Assembly (NCBI GenBank): GCA_050260675.1
Contig: JBLNCN010000005.1
Coordinates: forward strand, 1,054,001-1,118,000
Direction of reading: 5' to 3'
Source of the DNA: JBBDIP01 sp050260675
GTDB taxonomy: Bacteria; Bacillota; Sulfobacillia; Fermentithermobacillales; Fermentithermobacillaceae
Length of the DNA stretch: 64,000 bases
Shown: positions 1 through 7,920 of the stretch, in pieces
How the letters are laid out: every line of letters starts with the position of its first letter
How positions within the stretch are numbered: the stretch's first letter is position 1
Program-made: the position numbers and the translations under genes
The notes under the pieces: generated by a model
Database searches by the model: none
Told to the model about the DNA's origin: nothing
What the model saw: only the letters and a program-made list of their open reading frames with translations

Positions 1-713
1 GGGCCACTCCAGTTGACATATCTATCGACGACCCATCGGCGGAAGCGATCTCTCTCGTGGCTACCTGGCAGATCAAGGACTTCACCGAAGGATCATCAGT
101 CACATTCCACTGGCAGGGTCCTGAGGATGAAGGATTCCGTGAGATAGAAGCAGAGAAACTGAGTGCGGGCCGCTTCCAAGCTAAGGTGGGAGAACCCGTT
201 TTCATAGTACCCGAAGTCATTGTGTCCGGAGGTTTCGGTGGAGACAACAAGCAGGGCAAGGTTCATGCTAAGCTAATCGCCGAGCGCCCCGTGCTATGCA
301 CCTACTACATTTCCATGAAGACAGGCGACTCGGTCAGGACGGCTGATGCCCGCACTACGGACCTATCGAAGGTCTACGCTGCTCTAGTCTACGGGGTGAA
401 CCTCTCGGTGGCGGGTGACTCAAAGAAGATGACGGTAGCGGTGGCCGAGACACCTAACCAATACGCCAAGCCGGCCTTCAGGCTGGAATCTGCTAAGCTT
501 GAGGGTTACTCTGGCTCCTCCAAAGTGCTTGACCTGACATTGGTGAAGAGGGGAACGACGAGTGTCGTCCTTGGGTCCGACTCGGTAGACGTACCGGTAT
601 TCGAAGCCGAGATGCCCAAACCGGTCTCCACCCTGACTGCCCTGTGGCTTAACCTCTCCTACTCGGATGGGAAATCTGCCAGGCTTGAGTTGTCTCCTGC
701 GATTCTTCAGTAA
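1..713 (+). CDS. Partial CDS, unknown beta-rich protein
   Basis: The reading frame is open from the left window edge (codons from base 3), so the true start lies outside and the GTG at 57 is only the first start codon inside the window. About 236 residues are visible, ending with TAA at 711-713. The sequence has many alternating beta-type segments, for example ALVYGVNLSV and ALWLNLSYSDGK, and no catalytic motif or membrane segment that I recognise. It could be the C-terminal part of a secreted or surface protein, but the part that would carry a signal peptide is missing. No family is assigned. Confidence 0.6.
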   Translation, partial: ATPVDISIDDPSAEAISLVATWQIKDFTEGSSVTFHWQGPEDEGFREIEAEKLSAGRFQAKVGEPVFIVPEVIVSGGFGGDNKQGKVHAKLIAERPVLCTYYISMKTGDSVRTADARTTDLSKVYAALVYGVNLSVAGDSKKMTVAVAETPNQYAKPAFRLESAKLEGYSGSSKVLDLTLVKRGTTSVVLGSDSVDVPVFEAEMPKPVSTLTALWLNLSYSDGKSARLELSPAILQ

Positions 714-720
714 CCGGGGC

Positions 721-1059
721 ATGCATGTGAGGGATAGGCAAGTCCCAACGTGGTTTTCCGAAGGCGTAGCTGAGTACGCTCGATGGGTAGTCCTCGGCGA
801 AGCCAGATTCGAGGCAAAGCAGAAAGCCGCGTACGATCCCGAGATCAGCAAGATTGTCAACCACGGGCTCTCTGGCGCTGAAACCTATGCTGCTGGAGCG
901 CGGGCGCTACGCTACATGGAGGCCAAATACGGCGCCGACGGGATCATCGTGCTTATGAAGAGCAGTGAGAAATGGTTTGCGGATGCGATCAAGAAAGAGC
1001 CGGGTGTCACTGTGAGCGAGTTCGAGGCCGGGCTAAAGGAGTGGCTAAAGGCCAGGTAG
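721..1059 (+). pseudogene. C-terminal remnant of a gluzincin (peptidase MA-like) protein
   Basis: The frame from the ATG at 721 reads VPTWFSEGVAEYARW, the segment that follows the HExxH zinc motif in peptidase_MA-type metalloproteases, and then a helical tail typical of that domain. The HExxH helix that should lie about ten residues upstream is absent. The open frame runs back to 667, inside the end of the preceding gene, without supplying it. No Shine-Dalgarno sequence precedes 721. This is best read as a truncated gene lacking its catalytic half. A genuine short non-catalytic protein is possible but less likely. Confidence 0.45.
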
Positions 1060-1090
1060 GATGACAGCTCCGAGGCCCGGTGGCACCGGA

Positions 1091-1119
1091 ATGACACCCC
1101 CCATGAACCGATGTAGAAT
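1091..1119 (+). promoter_or_regulatory. Sigma-A-type promoter for msrC
   Basis: ATGACA at 1091-1096 (five of six matches to TTGACA) and TAGAAT at 1114-1119 are separated by 17 bp. They lie about 30 bp upstream of the msrC start, in the gap after the peptidase remnant. Confidence 0.45.
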
Positions 1120-1149
1120 CTAATCAACACCATGCAAGGAGGGCCCAGC

Positions 1150-1668
1150 ATGCTGGTAGACCACGCACACGAGTATCCCGATGATAAAGCGCAGTTGTAC
1201 CCCATTCTCCAGCAAGACTTACTGGCGATGGTTCAAGGCGTGCCCCAGCCCATACCAAACCTAGCCAATGCGTCGGCGCTCCTCTGGCAGGGACTCAGGG
1301 ACATCAACTGGGCGGGATTCTACCTGATGGAGGACGGTCAACTGCTACTCGGGCCGTTCCAGGGCAAGCCGGCCTGCATATACATCTCTGTCGGAAGAGG
1401 CGTGTGCGGTACTGCGGTTGCTCAAGGGAAGTCGCTGCGCGTCGACGACGTCCATAAGTTCCCGGGGCACATTGCCTGCGATAGCGCATCGAACTCCGAG
1501 ATCGTCATCCCGATCCGTGATGGCGATCGGATAGTTGGTGTACTAGACATCGACAGCCCGCTCTTCAGTCGTTTCGACGACCAGGACCAAGAAGGTCTTG
1601 AGGGATTCGTGCGGATACTTGAGAAAGCATGCGACTGGAGATCAGTGGCGCCTGTTCGAAATGGATGA
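1150..1668 (+). CDS. msrC: Free methionine-(R)-sulfoxide reductase (GAF domain)
   Basis: A cytosolic GAF-domain enzyme that reduces free methionine-R-sulfoxide with thioredoxin, part of oxidative damage repair. The family signature is clear: NWAGFYL, GPFQGKPAC, GRGVCG and FPGHIACDSASNSEIV. The three conserved cysteines fall at about residues 76, 86 and 110 when counted from the ATG at 1150. That start is chosen over the ATG at 1132 because AAGGAGGG at 1136-1143 sits six bases before it and overlaps the earlier ATG. At 172 residues it has the normal family length. It appears monocistronic behind the promoter at 1091-1119. Confidence 0.93.
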   Translation: MLVDHAHEYPDDKAQLYPILQQDLLAMVQGVPQPIPNLANASALLWQGLRDINWAGFYLMEDGQLLLGPFQGKPACIYISVGRGVCGTAVAQGKSLRVDDVHKFPGHIACDSASNSEIVIPIRDGDRIVGVLDIDSPLFSRFDDQDQEGLEGFVRILEKACDWRSVAPVRNG

Positions 1669-1719
1669 TCAAGTCACTGAATAATAACTAGCAGAGTGCT
1701 CTATCGAAGGTGATCTGCG

Positions 1720-1947
1720 ATGGATGGCAAGTGGAACAGATTGGTGGCCCCAATCATCACTACGTGCCTGCTCTTGCTCTACTTTGGCTTCTTTCTGGTT
1801 CAATCGGCATCAATCCCGCTTCAAGGATTTGGGCGGTTCATTGCCATCGCGATTCCAGCAGGGTTGATGTGGGTCAGCGTGTACGTCTTGATTGAGCGGA
1901 TCAAAGAGATAAGGAGCGGTGAAGAAGATGATCTTGGTAAATACTGA
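1720..1947 (+). CDS. Small two-helix membrane protein
   Basis: 75 residues with two hydrophobic segments, about 10-28 (LVAPIITTCLLLLYFGFFLV) and 38-58, and a charged tail rich in Lys and Glu. A weak AAGGTGAT-like ribosome-binding site lies about 7 bases before the ATG. The gene overlaps the following YbjQ gene by 20 bases, so the two are probably cotranscribed and translationally coupled. YbjQ-type genes are often accompanied by small membrane proteins, but no specific role can be given. Confidence 0.55.
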   Translation: MDGKWNRLVAPIITTCLLLLYFGFFLVQSASIPLQGFGRFIAIAIPAGLMWVSVYVLIERIKEIRSGEEDDLGKY

Positions 1948-2239
1948 CTACATCGCAGGCAAGGAGCTAGAGATGCTGGGACTGGTCAAAGGCTCCACTA
2001 TCCAAACCAGACACATCGGCAAAGACATCACCCAGGCCTTCAAGCACATGGTCGGGGGGGAGCTTAAGGAGTACAGCGAGATGATGAACGATGCGAGAGC
2101 TCTCGCAACAAAACGGATGGTGGCAGAGGCAGAGTCTCTCGGGGCCGACGCAGTCATTAACATCCGATATGCTTCAGCATCCGTCATGCAAGGAGCCGCA
2201 GAGGTGATGGCATACGGGACTGCTGTGAAGTTCAAGTAG
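1928..2239 (+). CDS. YbjQ/UPF0145 family protein
   Basis: A roughly 103-residue protein of the YbjQ family (putative heavy-metal-binding domain, pentameric in solved members). Family features are the opening VNTDYIAGKELEMLGLVKGST, the central region with SEMMNDAR and LATKRMVAEAESLGADAVINIRY, and the final MAYGTAVKFK. Its biochemical role is unknown. The ATG at 1928 is preferred because AAGGAG at 1911-1916 lies 11 bases before it. The in-frame GTG at 1919 is too close to that site. It overlaps the upstream membrane-protein gene. Confidence 0.85.
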   Translation: MILVNTDYIAGKELEMLGLVKGSTIQTRHIGKDITQAFKHMVGGELKEYSEMMNDARALATKRMVAEAESLGADAVINIRYASASVMQGAAEVMAYGTAVKFK

Positions 2240-2555
2240 CCTGGGTTTTCAGCATACGATCCGCAGTATCGTAGAGACAACCTCATCGAGAGGAATGGTC
2301 GTGGCGATCTCGACTTGCCAGTGCCCGACATTCCTGTCAGCAGTACTCGCTTCACTGAAAACCACTCCCAGAAACGGGGCATCGCTTGCTGCTCTGAAGT
2401 GCTGCGTTCTACCTTCGCCCAGATGCATCCTCCCCTTTCGCGAAGAAAACGCCGGCTGAATGATATGGCCAAAAGGGTTCCGGCGCCAGCACTGCTCCAA
2501 GCTGCACTAGGTTGCACCCGGCTGCACTGGCACCGGACCTCCTGCATAGGCCCCG
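2240..2555. other. Gene-free stretch between convergent genes
   Basis: 316 bp between the YbjQ gene and the 3' end of the ABC exporter operon. Reading frames on both strands are open for tens of codons, but none has a recognisable product, a good ribosome-binding site or codon use like its neighbours. No clear terminator hairpin with a T-tract was seen. Confidence 0.5.
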
Positions 2556-4289
2556 CTAGACCTCTTTCGCAGAACCGTCGTACTTCCCGCGCTCTACGAC
2601 CCGGCCATCCTTCATGTACAGGACTTGGTCCGCGCGAGACAAGACTTCCGGCCTGTTCGTCACAACAAGGCAGGTCGTGCCGCGCTTCTCCAATATGCGC
2701 TCCCAGAAGGCTTGTTCTGTCTCAACATCCAAAGCACTCGCAGAATCATCCAATAGGAGAAGCGCCGGGCTCCTAACCAGGGCTCTTGCGGCAGCAACCC
2801 TCTGGATCTGCCCTCCGGACAGCCTCTGTCCGCCGGTGCCGACCTGCGTGTCAGACCCATCCGGCAAGCATGCCAAGTCCTGGTCCAGCACAGCCCGCCA
2901 AATGGCATGATCCACGAGAGCCCCGCGGGACTCCAGCCCCAGAAGGATGTTCTCTCGTATACTCTCGCTGAAGAGGTATGGCGTCTGCGGCACATACCCG
3001 CATTGAGGATAAGTCATGAATGCAGCCAGGCCGTCGATCCGCCGCCCGTTCCAGAGCACTCGGCCTCCCTGCAGTGGGATGAGCCCAAGGATCGCCCTAA
3101 GCAGGGTAGTCTTGCCCGAGCCCACCTCACCTGCTATCGCGGTCACAGTCCCGCCTTGGAGGTCGAAGGAGACGTCCCGGATGCCGTTGCCGGTACCAGG
3201 ATAGAAGGCCGTCATCGCCCTCACCGACAGGATCTCCAGCGGCTCATGGGGCCGGGCGTAACCTTCCTGATACAACTCCTCTCCCGCCGGTGCGCCCGCA
3301 GAATACAGCGGACGGCGCGCAACCAGTTCCTCGGCAGGCGAACCCCCAAGGAGTTCTGTCATCCTGTCGAAGGAAACCCGGAGCTGCCGCAGGCGCGCGC
3401 CCCATCCCCCGAGGTAGACGCTGTGTTCGCCGATTATGGTGAGGTAGGAGATGAACAGGGAGAACTCTCCTATCGAAAGCGACCCTCCCGCTATGGAGTT
3501 TGCGGCCAACAGCATGACGATGCCGCCGCCTATGCTGACCGTTCCTGCCTGAATGGATTCCATCCCGAGGGTGACCCGCTTCTCCCGCAGCGCGACCTTC
3601 TTTCGGGTCTCGCTGAGCACGTTCAGATGAGCGCGGGCGGTCTCCTCCGCTCCCGCTATCTGAATGGCCTGGGACACGCCAAGCACCTCTCCCATCATTA
3701 GGGTCAGGTCCTCTGTTGCATCCCTCGTGTCCCTGCGCCTATTCTCTATGAGTTCGCCGGCGATTTGGGCTACCACGACCACGAGACAAAGGGGAATGAA
3801 CACCAGCCGGGTCAGGGCCGCGTCCACCCGGTAGAGGACAACTGTGGCAAGCACCAGGCTCGCAGCAGCGCCCAAGAGGTCGGGGATGTTCGAGACGACT
3901 TCCTCCGGCTCTCCCGCGTCGTCTCGAAAGAGCGTCACGGTCTCACCTGGCGATGTCTTGAGCAACGCCGCACGCGGCAGTCCCAGGAAGCCGCCGAGTA
4001 GGTTCCGAACGACCAGCATGTACGTGTAGAAAGCTCTGGGCGCGTCCACCATGCCTCCGGCAATGAGGATTCCGGCCCGCCCCGCCGCAATTCCAACCAG
4101 GAGGGCAATGAGTGAGTACACCCCGCGGTTTGGGGTTTGGGCGGTCGCCAGCGAATCAAACACCGCTTTTACGACAAGACCGGGGGCCAGCGTGCCGAGT
4201 TGGTGAGCCGCAAAGGCCAAGCCGTGCGCGGCATACAGCGCGGGCTTTTGCAGTATCATCCGCCAAACCAGCCGAAAGGTACGCATCAT
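2556..4289 (-). CDS. ABC exporter half-transporter, degenerate NBD subunit
   Basis: A 577-residue fused membrane-ATPase subunit of a type IV (ABCB-like) exporter. The transmembrane domain spans roughly residues 15-300. The nucleotide-binding domain has Walker A GEVGSGKT (387-394), a canonical LSGGQ signature (490-494) and Walker B LLLLDD (510-515). The catalytic Glu is replaced by Asp, and the switch His by Asn (VVTNR, N545). These are the changes expected of the degenerate partner in a heterodimeric exporter. Its start overlaps the end of the 600-residue partner by 4 bases, so they form one operon. The substrate (lipid, peptide or drug) cannot be read from the sequence. Confidence 0.93.
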   Translation of the reverse strand: MMRTFRLVWRMILQKPALYAAHGLAFAAHQLGTLAPGLVVKAVFDSLATAQTPNRGVYSLIALLVGIAAGRAGILIAGGMVDAPRAFYTYMLVVRNLLGGFLGLPRAALLKTSPGETVTLFRDDAGEPEEVVSNIPDLLGAAASLVLATVVLYRVDAALTRLVFIPLCLVVVVAQIAGELIENRRRDTRDATEDLTLMMGEVLGVSQAIQIAGAEETARAHLNVLSETRKKVALREKRVTLGMESIQAGTVSIGGGIVMLLAANSIAGGSLSIGEFSLFISYLTIIGEHSVYLGGWGARLRQLRVSFDRMTELLGGSPAEELVARRPLYSAGAPAGEELYQEGYARPHEPLEILSVRAMTAFYPGTGNGIRDVSFDLQGGTVTAIAGEVGSGKTTLLRAILGLIPLQGGRVLWNGRRIDGLAAFMTYPQCGYVPQTPYLFSESIRENILLGLESRGALVDHAIWRAVLDQDLACLPDGSDTQVGTGGQRLSGGQIQRVAAARALVRSPALLLLDDSASALDVETEQAFWERILEKRGTTCLVVTNRPEVLSRADQVLYMKDGRVVERGKYDGSAKEV

Positions 4290-6055
4290 CTGAGCACCTC
4301 CTCAATGCCGGTGTGGAGCAACCTTGAGTAGCGGGATGAGGGATCGGCCACGAGGTCCACGCGTCTGCCGTGCTCGACGATTCGGCCGCCCTCGAGTATG
4401 AGTATGTCGTCCGTCCTCTCCAGCGTGGCCAGGCGGTGGGCTATGATCACGCCTGTCCGGCCCTTGAGAGATGCCGACACGGCTGCCTCCAAGCTGGACT
4501 CGGTCGCAGGATCGAGACGTGACGATGCCTCATCCAGGATGATCACGGCCGGGTCTCGTAGGCTGAGCCGGGCGAAGGCGACCAACTGCGCTTCACCTGC
4601 AGACAGATCCCGCCCGCCCGGACCGATCACAGTGTCCAGTCCTTCGGGCAGAGCGGCCAGCCATTGCCCCAGCCCAACCTCATTCAGAGCCGAGCATAGT
4701 CTCTGGTCAGGGATGCTGCGGTCGAAGAAGGTGAGGTTATCGCGCAGGCTGGCTTGGAGGATCTGCACGTCCTGAGTAACGAGTGCCACGCGCCTTCTCA
4801 GGTCAGCCAAGCGTAAGCTGCGGATGTCCTTTCCGCCCAATCTGACCTCGCCTGAATCCGGATCGTAGAACCGGAACAGAAGGCGGGCGATTGTGGTCTT
4901 TCCTGCGCCCGTTCTTCCCAGGACTCCCAACACCCGACCCGGTTCCAGGCGGAAGCTGATGTTGTCCAATACTACGCCTGCGTCCCCTTCATATGAGAAG
5001 GTGACGTTCGCGAACTCCACGCTCTCTGCACCTTGTGGCAACGCAGGTGAGGATTCGCAGGCGGAAGAGTCGGATACGGCCGGCTTACTGGCCAGAAGTT
5101 CCGAAACGCGGCTGAGGCTTCCGCCCGCTGATTGCATTCCGCGTAGGTTAAGCTCCAGCTGCTCAAGAGGGCGCCGCACCATCTCGGCGTAGGTGAAGAT
5201 GGCGAATGCCGTCCCAAAGGTGATCCGTCCCTTCAGGAAGAGCGCCGCGGCCACTGCGAGAGCTGCCACCGTACCCGCTCCGAACAAGAAGAGTCCGGCA
5301 GCACCTGCGCGAAACCGAGCCATCATCGCCCTGCGGTGCCACGGGTACCACAGCCTGGCGTTCTCGTGAAGCCTACGCAGAACCCATCCGGAGGCTCCGC
5401 AAGCCTTCAGGTCCTCCATACCCTCTATCCACTCCCCGAGGCATCCGTAGAACCGGGCCATGGATTCCATCACCTTAGCCCAGAGCGGGGATGCCGCTTT
5501 CCGCATCCTGAGGAGTACAAAGAGCGCGAAGCCTGAAGACAGGGCTACCGTAGCGCCCGCCAATAGGTTCGTCCGGAACAGGACGCCGAGCGCCATCGCC
5601 AGGAACAACGCGTTCGCAGCCAACCCGGCGACGAGCCGGGAAAAGAGCTCTGCTAGACTGGCCGAGTCTCCATCGATTCTCTCTACCAGTTCGCCTGGAC
5701 TGTGGGCCTTGTGAAACGACGGACCCAGGCTGAGGCAGTGGCCGATAAGGTCGGACCGCAGGCTGTTGGTAGCCCTCCATCCCACATCGTCACCGAGGTA
5801 CTGGCCCCATGCGCTGAACAGACGCTGTCCAACGGCTAGGGCTGTGTAAAGGGCCGCTAGCCTTTGGAGAACGGCAAAGCTGGATCCGCCCACCGCTGCA
5901 TCGATGAAGTCGCGGATCACCTGTGGCGACCACACCTGCAGCGCGGTTGAGATGATCAGAAGGACCGCGAGCAGAGTTACCTGGGGCCAGAGTGGCCTGA
6001 GGTATCGCGCCGCGAGAGCACGCTGGTTTGTTGAGATCGCTTGTATATCAGTCAA
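4286..6055 (-). CDS. ABC exporter half-transporter, catalytic NBD subunit
   Basis: Partner of the 577-residue subunit. It has about six membrane helices in the first 300 residues. Counted from the ATG at 6088, Walker A is GRTGAGKT (391-398), the signature is a deviant LSAGE (495-499), Walker B is VIILDE (515-520, catalytic Glu present) and the switch is IAHR with His551. Combined with the LSGGQ of its partner it makes one competent ATP site and one degenerate site. I place the start at the TTG at 6055, since AAGGGGGAAG lies just upstream. The ATG at 6088 has no ribosome-binding site. The start lies inside the end of a short upstream ORF (6048-6149). Confidence 0.92.
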   Translation of the reverse strand: MTDIQAISTNQRALAARYLRPLWPQVTLLAVLLIISTALQVWSPQVIRDFIDAAVGGSSFAVLQRLAALYTALAVGQRLFSAWGQYLGDDVGWRATNSLRSDLIGHCLSLGPSFHKAHSPGELVERIDGDSASLAELFSRLVAGLAANALFLAMALGVLFRTNLLAGATVALSSGFALFVLLRMRKAASPLWAKVMESMARFYGCLGEWIEGMEDLKACGASGWVLRRLHENARLWYPWHRRAMMARFRAGAAGLFLFGAGTVAALAVAAALFLKGRITFGTAFAIFTYAEMVRRPLEQLELNLRGMQSAGGSLSRVSELLASKPAVSDSSACESSPALPQGAESVEFANVTFSYEGDAGVVLDNISFRLEPGRVLGVLGRTGAGKTTIARLLFRFYDPDSGEVRLGGKDIRSLRLADLRRRVALVTQDVQILQASLRDNLTFFDRSIPDQRLCSALNEVGLGQWLAALPEGLDTVIGPGGRDLSAGEAQLVAFARLSLRDPAVIILDEASSRLDPATESSLEAAVSASLKGRTGVIIAHRLATLERTDDILILEGGRIVEHGRRVDLVADPSSRYSRLLHTGIEEVLR

Positions 6056-6149
6056 GAGTTGCTTCCCCCTTACGCGCAAATGGAACATGGTCCCGAATCT
6101 CGCAGGGTCGAACTCGCGTGGTTAAACCTCGCATGGTTGAACCTCGCAT
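6048..6149 (-). CDS. Possible 33-codon upstream ORF of the ABC exporter
   Basis: An ATG at 6149 follows AAGG with 7-base spacing and opens a 33-codon frame beginning MRGSTMRGLTTRVR. It ends with TGA at 6050-6048, 8 bases into the exporter gene that starts at TTG 6055. The first codons come from the 15-bp repeats. The overlap would couple exporter translation to this ORF. No homolog is recognised, and it may be fortuitous. Confidence 0.3.
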   Translation of the reverse strand: MRGSTMRGLTTRVRPCEIRDHVPFARKGEATLD

Positions 6150-6160
6150 GGTTGAACCTT
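6101..6160. repeat. Four 15-bp tandem repeats carrying RBS-plus-start units
   Basis: On the minus strand the unit is GAGGTTCAACCATGC. Copies lie at 6146-6160, 6131-6145, 6116-6130 (ATG changed to ACG) and, degenerate, 6101-6115. Each of the two best copies holds a GAGG or AAGG and an ATG at 7-base spacing. The unit length is a multiple of three, so all copies share one reading frame. Confidence 0.7.
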
Positions 6161-6216
6161 CGCAACAGAAATGAGACCCGTGCTGGGGGCGCAATCCCGT
6201 CATCTTCATCTCACGA

Positions 6217-6238
6217 GGCACGGTGCGGGCACAGTGCC
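6217..6238. promoter_or_regulatory. 22-bp near-perfect palindrome upstream of ABC exporter
   Basis: GGCACGGTGC-GG-GCACAGTGCC has ten-base arms with one mismatch, about 65-80 bp upstream of the exporter's leader ORF. It could be a repressor operator or an RNA hairpin of the 5' leader. The remainder of the 6161-6477 gap holds no convincing gene. Confidence 0.35.
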
Positions 6239-6477
6239 GCCAAAGTAGAGCGATCTACAAGGCCAGTGGGCGGTATCAGTCGCTGAGCTTGGCTAGATCA
6301 GTGAGGGACGGGAGTTGCGCCCATCGCACTGCAAAACAGCACTAGACATGCGCACAGCCCCCCGTCGATGATAGTGGAATTAGAATCCGTCGGAATTCTA
6401 CAGCGGTCATGGCTACGTGTCTAGGCGATTTGATGCATGTTCGCCGATCGGACGCACCAATCTAGACCACGCCGCAC

Positions 6478-7350
6478 CTACCGGATGTATGCGTTACTGA
6501 CCAACAAGTCTTGAATTGCCTCGGTTGGGACAATGAACTCCACCATCCCCATTGACCCCGGCGCGACTTCATACTCGTTGAAGACGATGACCAGCTTGTA
6601 GTCAGAGTTGATGTAGAAGGTCTGCTCAGGAACAATCTTTTCGAACCCGTCACTTACGAGGGTGGACTCCCCCTTGATGAAGTACATTATGCCTTCAGCC
6701 GGGTTGGTCTGTTGCCGCATCTGAGCCCTGATATTATCGCTGATGACGTCAATGTAGCGGTCGTCCATGAACAGGCTCGGCAGAGTGATGATGATCTGAT
6801 TCTCCAGATCGATGTTGTCGTAGTGCACCGACTCTTTTGCGGAACCCGCGATCTCCGTCACAATTGTCTCCACTGCGAAGATGTTCTCTGTGCTTGCCTT
6901 AACCTTGAAATTAGCCTCCAGGACCTGCGGGCTCCACTGGCCTTCTCCGTACCCTTCCACGAACTTCTCGAACAGATCGCTGCCCTCTTTGAGGTACTTC
7001 TGGTTGAGGAATCTCCCCAGGCCGCTGTCCCTGAGTCCATCAACTTCAGGAATCCTAACGTTGGCACTGCGGTTGCCATCCTGGTATGAAAGCTCGGTGA
7101 ACGTTACGAGACGGACCAGGTTTTTCAGCACCGGGATCTGTCCCATCGCGCTGGCAGCTGCCGGGCTGAGGTTCACCACAGCGACAAATACCAGGAAGAC
7201 TGCCGCCACGGACGCTATCGACGCGCGCAGCATGGCAAGCCTTCTCAGGGCCCTGCCTTGCTTGTCTATCATCCTTGTCACGGTAGATTCCAGATCACCT
7301 GGGATGGGTGTCGAATCGTAGTCGCGTTTCAGCCGTCCTAACTCGTTCAT
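6478..7350 (-). CDS. RsiV-like transmembrane anti-sigma factor
   Basis: 290 residues: a short cytoplasmic N-terminus, one membrane segment at about 43-66 followed by an AAASAM signal-peptidase-like site, and an extracellular domain. The C-terminal part (TFYINSDYKLVIVFNEYEVAPGSMGMVEFIVP) matches the DUF3298 fold of RsiV. In Bacillus, RsiV holds SigV and is cleaved after binding lysozyme. The gene overlaps the upstream sigma gene by 4 bases, the usual sigma/anti-sigma arrangement. By family analogy it should keep the sigma factor at the membrane until an envelope signal triggers proteolysis. Whether the ligand here is lysozyme is inference. Confidence 0.8.
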   Translation of the reverse strand: MNELGRLKRDYDSTPIPGDLESTVTRMIDKQGRALRRLAMLRASIASVAAVFLVFVAVVNLSPAAASAMGQIPVLKNLVRLVTFTELSYQDGNRSANVRIPEVDGLRDSGLGRFLNQKYLKEGSDLFEKFVEGYGEGQWSPQVLEANFKVKASTENIFAVETIVTEIAGSAKESVHYDNIDLENQIIITLPSLFMDDRYIDVISDNIRAQMRQQTNPAEGIMYFIKGESTLVSDGFEKIVPEQTFYINSDYKLVIVFNEYEVAPGSMGMVEFIVPTEAIQDLLVSNAYIR

Positions 7351-7856
7351 TCTGAGCCACCTCCCTGGATAATCCCGGGACCATGGTCATCCAATTCCAC
7401 TCGCAGTTTCCTTAGCGAGGAATAGAGCGCGGTCTTGATGGTGTTGATGTTCTCACCCAAGACCTCGGCGATCTCCTCTATCTTCATGTCCTCATAGAAG
7501 CGAAGGGCTATGATGGTCCGGTTCCGTGTAGACAGGCTCGCGAGGGCAGCTTGAAGGTCGATGTCCTGGTACATGTCACTTTCCGATGCGACTGCGTCAG
7601 ACTCGAGGTACAAGTCCCTTCTCCGCTTTCGAAGAAAGTCCAGCGCCGAGTTCACGGCGATGCGATAGATCCATGCCCTCACAACGGCAGGATTCCTCAG
7701 TGACTTAGCACGAGCCAACGCTTTGCAGATGGTGTCCCCCAAGATGTCCATGGCGTCTTCCTTGTTGCCTACATAGCTGTAAGCGAGCCTGTACAGCGAA
7801 TCCCGGTTCTCCAGGATGAAAGCCCCTATGGTTTCGTGAGCGTCAAGTTTGGCCAT
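7347..7856 (-). CDS. ECF RNA polymerase sigma factor (SigV/ECF30-like)
   Basis: 169 residues with the ECF layout. Region 2 contains LYRLAYSYVGNKEDAMDILGDT and the WIYRIAVNSALDFLRKRRR promoter-melting segment. Region 4 contains LSTRNRTIIALRFYEDMKIEEIAEVL with helix-turn-helix ENINTIKTALYSSLRKLR. It is cotranscribed with the RsiV-like gene and probably autoregulated through the ECF-type promoter at 7890-7917. Expected targets are cell-envelope stress genes; the secreted protein gene downstream in the window is not obviously in the same operon. Confidence 0.92.
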   Translation of the reverse strand: MAKLDAHETIGAFILENRDSLYRLAYSYVGNKEDAMDILGDTICKALARAKSLRNPAVVRAWIYRIAVNSALDFLRKRRRDLYLESDAVASESDMYQDIDLQAALASLSTRNRTIIALRFYEDMKIEEIAEVLGENINTIKTALYSSLRKLRVELDDHGPGIIQGGGSE

Positions 7857-7889
7857 CGCAAGCCCTTCTGTTTATGAGTACACCTTTCC

Positions 7890-7917
7890 GACGACCATCC
7901 CGCCCAAATAGTTTGCA
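7890..7917 (-). promoter_or_regulatory. Putative autoregulatory ECF promoter
   Basis: On the minus strand TGCAAAC is followed by 17 bp and CGTC. This fits the general AAC-N16/17-CGTC pattern of ECF promoters and lies 34-61 bp upstream of the sigma gene start. Confidence 0.45.
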
Positions 7918-7920
7918 ATG

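Noticed and set aside
2907..3701. 264-codon plus-strand ORF
   Set aside because: It lies entirely inside the well-supported ABC exporter gene on the other strand, has no motif and no RBS. Frame shadow.
6290..6330. GTCCCT-containing segment on the minus strand upstream of the ABC exporter, suggesting a T-box tail
   Set aside because: The T-box core GGTGGNACCGCG and a specifier stem are missing. GTCCCT alone is not informative.
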